Below are positions 61,958 through 64,000 of a stretch of DNA of 64,000 nucleotides, piece after piece. How positions within the stretch are numbered: the first letter of the stretch is position 1; every line of letters begins with the position of its first letter. The notes below the pieces were generated by a model that worked only from the letters and a program-made list of their open reading frames with translations, made no database searches and had not been told where the DNA came from. Both the position numbers and the translations under genes were made by a program. This DNA comes from LMUY01 sp964242215 (GTDB taxonomy: Bacteria; Pseudomonadota; Alphaproteobacteria; Acetobacterales; Acetobacteraceae), in NCBI GenBank assembly GCA_964242215.1, contig CAXTCJ010000007.1:37337-101336 (forward strand). Reading direction: 5' to 3'.

Positions 61958-63876
61958 TGCAGTTCCACCTGAACGGCTACCGTCCCGGCGACCCGGCGAA
62001 GGCCGCACCTAATCCGCCACCCAGCGAGGTGGACGTGTTGATCGTCGGCTGCGGTCCAGCCGGGCTGACGCTGGCCTCGCAGCTCGCCGCCTTTCCGGAC
62101 ATCGTCACCCGTATCATCGATGTCAAACCCGGCCCACTGCTGGTCGGCCAGGCGGACGGTATCGCATGCCGCACGATGGAGATGTTCGAGGCGTTCGGCT
62201 TCAGCGAGCGCGTGCTGCGGGAAGCCTACTGGGTGAACGAGACATCGTTCTGGAAACCAGGCGAACCCGGTAGCCCGGCGCTCATTCGCGGCGGTCGCAT
62301 CCAGGATACCGAGGACGGGCTGTCCGAATTCCCGCACGTCATCCTGAACCAGGCGCGGGTGCACGATTTCTTCCTGGACACGATGCGCAACGCCCCGGCC
62401 CGGTTAGAGCCTGATTATGCCACCGGCTTCGCGGGTCTCACGGTGCAGGACGGCATCGTGCAGGTGGACCTGGAACAGCTCGCCGGGCCGCGAAAGGGCC
62501 AAGTGGACGGTATCCGCGCGCGCTATGTGGTGGGCTGCGACGGGGCCCGCAGCGCAGTACGCAAGGCGCTGGGCCGCACGCTCACCGGCGAGTCGGCCAA
62601 CCAGGCCTGGGGCGTCATGGACGTTCTGGCCATCACCGACTTCCCCGACATCCGCCTGAAAGCCGCCATCCACTCGGCCGCCGAGGGCAGCCTGCTGATC
62701 ATCCCGCGCGAGGGCGGCTATCTGGTGCGGATGTACATCGAACTGGATAAGCTCGGAACGGACGAACGCGTCGCGGACCGAGCGACGACCATAGACGGCC
62801 TGATTGCAGCGGCCGCCCGCATCTTGCATCCCTACACGCTGCAGGTGAAGGAGGTCGCCTGGTGGTCCGTCTACGAGATCGGCCAAAGGCTGTGCGACAA
62901 GTTCGACGACCTGCGCGACGGCGAGCCTGGCACGCCGCGCGTCTTCATCGCGGGGGACGCGTGTCACACGCACAGCCCGAAAGCCGGCCAAGGCATGAAC
63001 GTGTCCATGCAGGACGGTTTCAACCTAGGCTGGAAGCTGGCCGCAGTACTGCGCGGACGCAGCCCGTCGGCAATCCTGCACACGTACTCTGCTGAACGCC
63101 ACGCCATCGCGGCGGAGTTGATCGACTTCGACCGCGAGCTTGCCGCCATGTTCAGCGCCACGCCCCGGCGGCCCGGCGATGCGCCCGGCGAGGGCGTCGA
63201 CCCGGCAGAGTTCCAGCGCTACTTCGTCAAGCAAGGCCGCTTCACCGCAGGGACTGCGACCCGGTATGTGCCGTCCATCATCTCGGCCGAGCCCCAATTC
63301 CAGGCGCTGGCAAGCGGCTTCGTGGTGGGCACCCGATTCCACTCGGCACCCGTGATCCGGCTGGCGGATGCAAAGCCGATGCAATTAGGACACACCGTCA
63401 AGGCGGATGGGCGATGGCGCATCGTCCTGTTCTCCGATGGCGACAGTCCGTCGTCACGCTTGGATGCAGCCTGTGCGTGGCTAGCCGGGTCGCTGGTGGC
63501 GCGTTACACGCCGACGGGCGCCGATCTGGATTCGGTGTTCGACATCAGGGCAACCCTCCAGCAAGGTCACCGTGACGTAGACCCAGCCGCCGTGCCCGCA
63601 TTGCTGCGGCCGCGTAAAGGGCGGTTCGGCTTGATCGACTACGAGAAAGTATTTTGCGCCGACCCACGCGCCGGCGACATCTTTGATCTGCGTGGCGTCG
63701 ATCGGGCGGGCTGCATCGTCGTCATTCGGCCTGACCAGTATGTTGCAAACGTGCTGCCACTCGATGGCTATGCCGGGTTGGATGCGTTTTTTAGCAAGTG
63801 CATGATCGAGCCGTCACATGAGGTACCGCATCACCACTTCAGTGACGTTGCACGAAGCCCAGCACGAGCCGGTTGA
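61957..63876 (+). CDS. mobA: 3-hydroxybenzoate 4-monooxygenase-like FAD hydroxylase (MobA type)
   Basis: A 639-residue class A flavoprotein hydroxylase of the phenol-hydroxylase group. It has the GCGPAGLTLA dinucleotide loop (31-40), VVGCDGARSAVRKALG (DG motif), FIAGDACHTHSPKAGQGMN (GD motif) and a C-terminal thioredoxin-like domain ending YEKVFCADPRAGDIFDLRG...VVIRPDQYVANVLPL. Length and many segments (MQFHLNGYRPG start, SEFPHVILNQARVHD, SANQAWGVMDVLA) match Comamonas MobA as I recall it, which converts 3-hydroxybenzoate to protocatechuate. It could feed the LigAB-type dioxygenase at 3164. The 3' end overlaps the convergent hydrolase by 38 bp. Confidence 0.88.
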   Translation: MQFHLNGYRPGDPAKAAPNPPPSEVDVLIVGCGPAGLTLASQLAAFPDIVTRIIDVKPGPLLVGQADGIACRTMEMFEAFGFSERVLREAYWVNETSFWKPGEPGSPALIRGGRIQDTEDGLSEFPHVILNQARVHDFFLDTMRNAPARLEPDYATGFAGLTVQDGIVQVDLEQLAGPRKGQVDGIRARYVVGCDGARSAVRKALGRTLTGESANQAWGVMDVLAITDFPDIRLKAAIHSAAEGSLLIIPREGGYLVRMYIELDKLGTDERVADRATTIDGLIAAAARILHPYTLQVKEVAWWSVYEIGQRLCDKFDDLRDGEPGTPRVFIAGDACHTHSPKAGQGMNVSMQDGFNLGWKLAAVLRGRSPSAILHTYSAERHAIAAELIDFDRELAAMFSATPRRPGDAPGEGVDPAEFQRYFVKQGRFTAGTATRYVPSIISAEPQFQALASGFVVGTRFHSAPVIRLADAKPMQLGHTVKADGRWRIVLFSDGDSPSSRLDAACAWLAGSLVARYTPTGADLDSVFDIRATLQQGHRDVDPAAVPALLRPRKGRFGLIDYEKVFCADPRAGDIFDLRGVDRAGCIVVIRPDQYVANVLPLDGYAGLDAFFSKCMIEPSHEVPHHHFSDVARSPARAG

Positions 63877-64000
63877 ACGCGTCCGGCTGCTCCCACGCGA
63901 TGGAGTGGCCTGAGCCCTCGATCACCGCCGTCTCGTGGTGCTGCATATGCGAGGCCCACATCGCGATGAACGCCGGTGGCGCGAGCAGGTCTGCGTCCGC
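63839..64000 (-). CDS. Alpha/beta hydrolase, C-terminal fragment (cut by window edge)
   Basis: The complement reads an open frame of 53 codons to the window edge, ending TGA at 63839-63841. It contains the terminal His segment of an alpha/beta hydrolase (VIEGSGHSIAWEQPDAFNRL) and the preceding helix (APPAFIAMWASHMQ). The N-terminal catalytic part lies beyond the window. Its end overlaps the mobA 3' end by 38 bp on the other strand. It may act on a ring-cleavage or ester intermediate of the same pathway (inference). Confidence 0.8.
   Translation of the reverse strand, partial: ADADLLAPPAFIAMWASHMQHHETAVIEGSGHSIAWEQPDAFNRLVLGFVQRH

Overview
The window is GC-rich DNA with dense, often overlapping genes. 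It is most likely an alphaproteobacterial chromosome, probably a Rhodospirillales/Acetobacteraceae-type soil or plant-associated heterotroph. That placement is an inference from three things: the number of branched-chain-type (Liv/Hpp) ABC importers tied to aromatic and carboxylic acid catabolism, many twin-arginine-like SBP signals, and short intergenic inverted repeats. No rRNA, tRNA, CRISPR array, phage or transposase gene is visible.

Layout. (1) 1-5072, minus strand: cysteine hydrolase, one-chain gallate/protocatechuate 4,5-type extradiol dioxygenase (LigB+LigA fusion), periplasmic binding protein, LivH, LivM and the first codons of LivG. This is an aromatic-acid uptake and ring-cleavage operon. 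(2) 5192-9506, plus: a GcvA-like LysR remnant whose stop overlaps the start of an FGGY sugar kinase, then a Frc/Rbs-type sugar importer. (3) 9745-13030, minus: a dimethylformamidase-type large subunit and an oligopeptide-type binding protein. (4) 13295-22480, plus: a Wzx/Wzy-type exopolysaccharide cluster (two Wzz-like proteins, Wza, GT2, Wzx, Wzy, acyltransferase). Its large Wzz/BY-kinase-like protein has lost the ATP-binding motifs. (5) 22635-25355, plus: an alpha/beta hydrolase lacking its catalytic serine, a TetR regulator and a dihydroxypyridine-hydroxylase-like FAD monooxygenase. (6) 25499-31102, minus: a complete Liv system ending in an ACMSD-like amidohydrolase. (7) 31325-34346: two divergent beta-hydroxyacid dehydrogenases and a luciferase-like monooxygenase. 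(8) 34347-38894, minus: another complete Liv system. (9) 39268-42967, minus: a three-subunit molybdenum hydroxylase. (10) 43163-50089: a mixed catabolic block (VOC protein, cyclase, HpsN-like dehydrogenase, SDR, flavin reductase, LysR, Gfo/Idh/MocA, zeta-class GST). (11) 50136-58396: a lipid island with a PPDK/rifampicin-phosphotransferase-like enzyme, PAP2 enzyme, PlsC-like acyltransferase, TetR and a fused LplT-Aas protein. Five copies of one 13-bp palindrome lie in its two promoter regions. (12) 58594-64000: a secreted beta-propeller, an exported hydrolase, a class II aldolase-like protein, a MobA-type 3-hydroxybenzoate 4-monooxygenase and the 3' end of another alpha/beta hydrolase.

How it fits together. 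Much of the window imports and opens aromatic or hydroxylated carboxylic acids. MobA would make protocatechuate, and the LigAB-type dioxygenase opens protocatechuate/gallate rings. The Liv systems would bring in substrates, and the amidohydrolase, isomerase and dehydrogenases could process products. These links are inferred from family and gene order. The most original region is the lipid island: a dikinase-like phosphotransferase co-directional with phospholipid-type enzymes and apparently controlled by one TetR repressor whose sites also cover the aas promoter. I know of no described pathway with this gene set.
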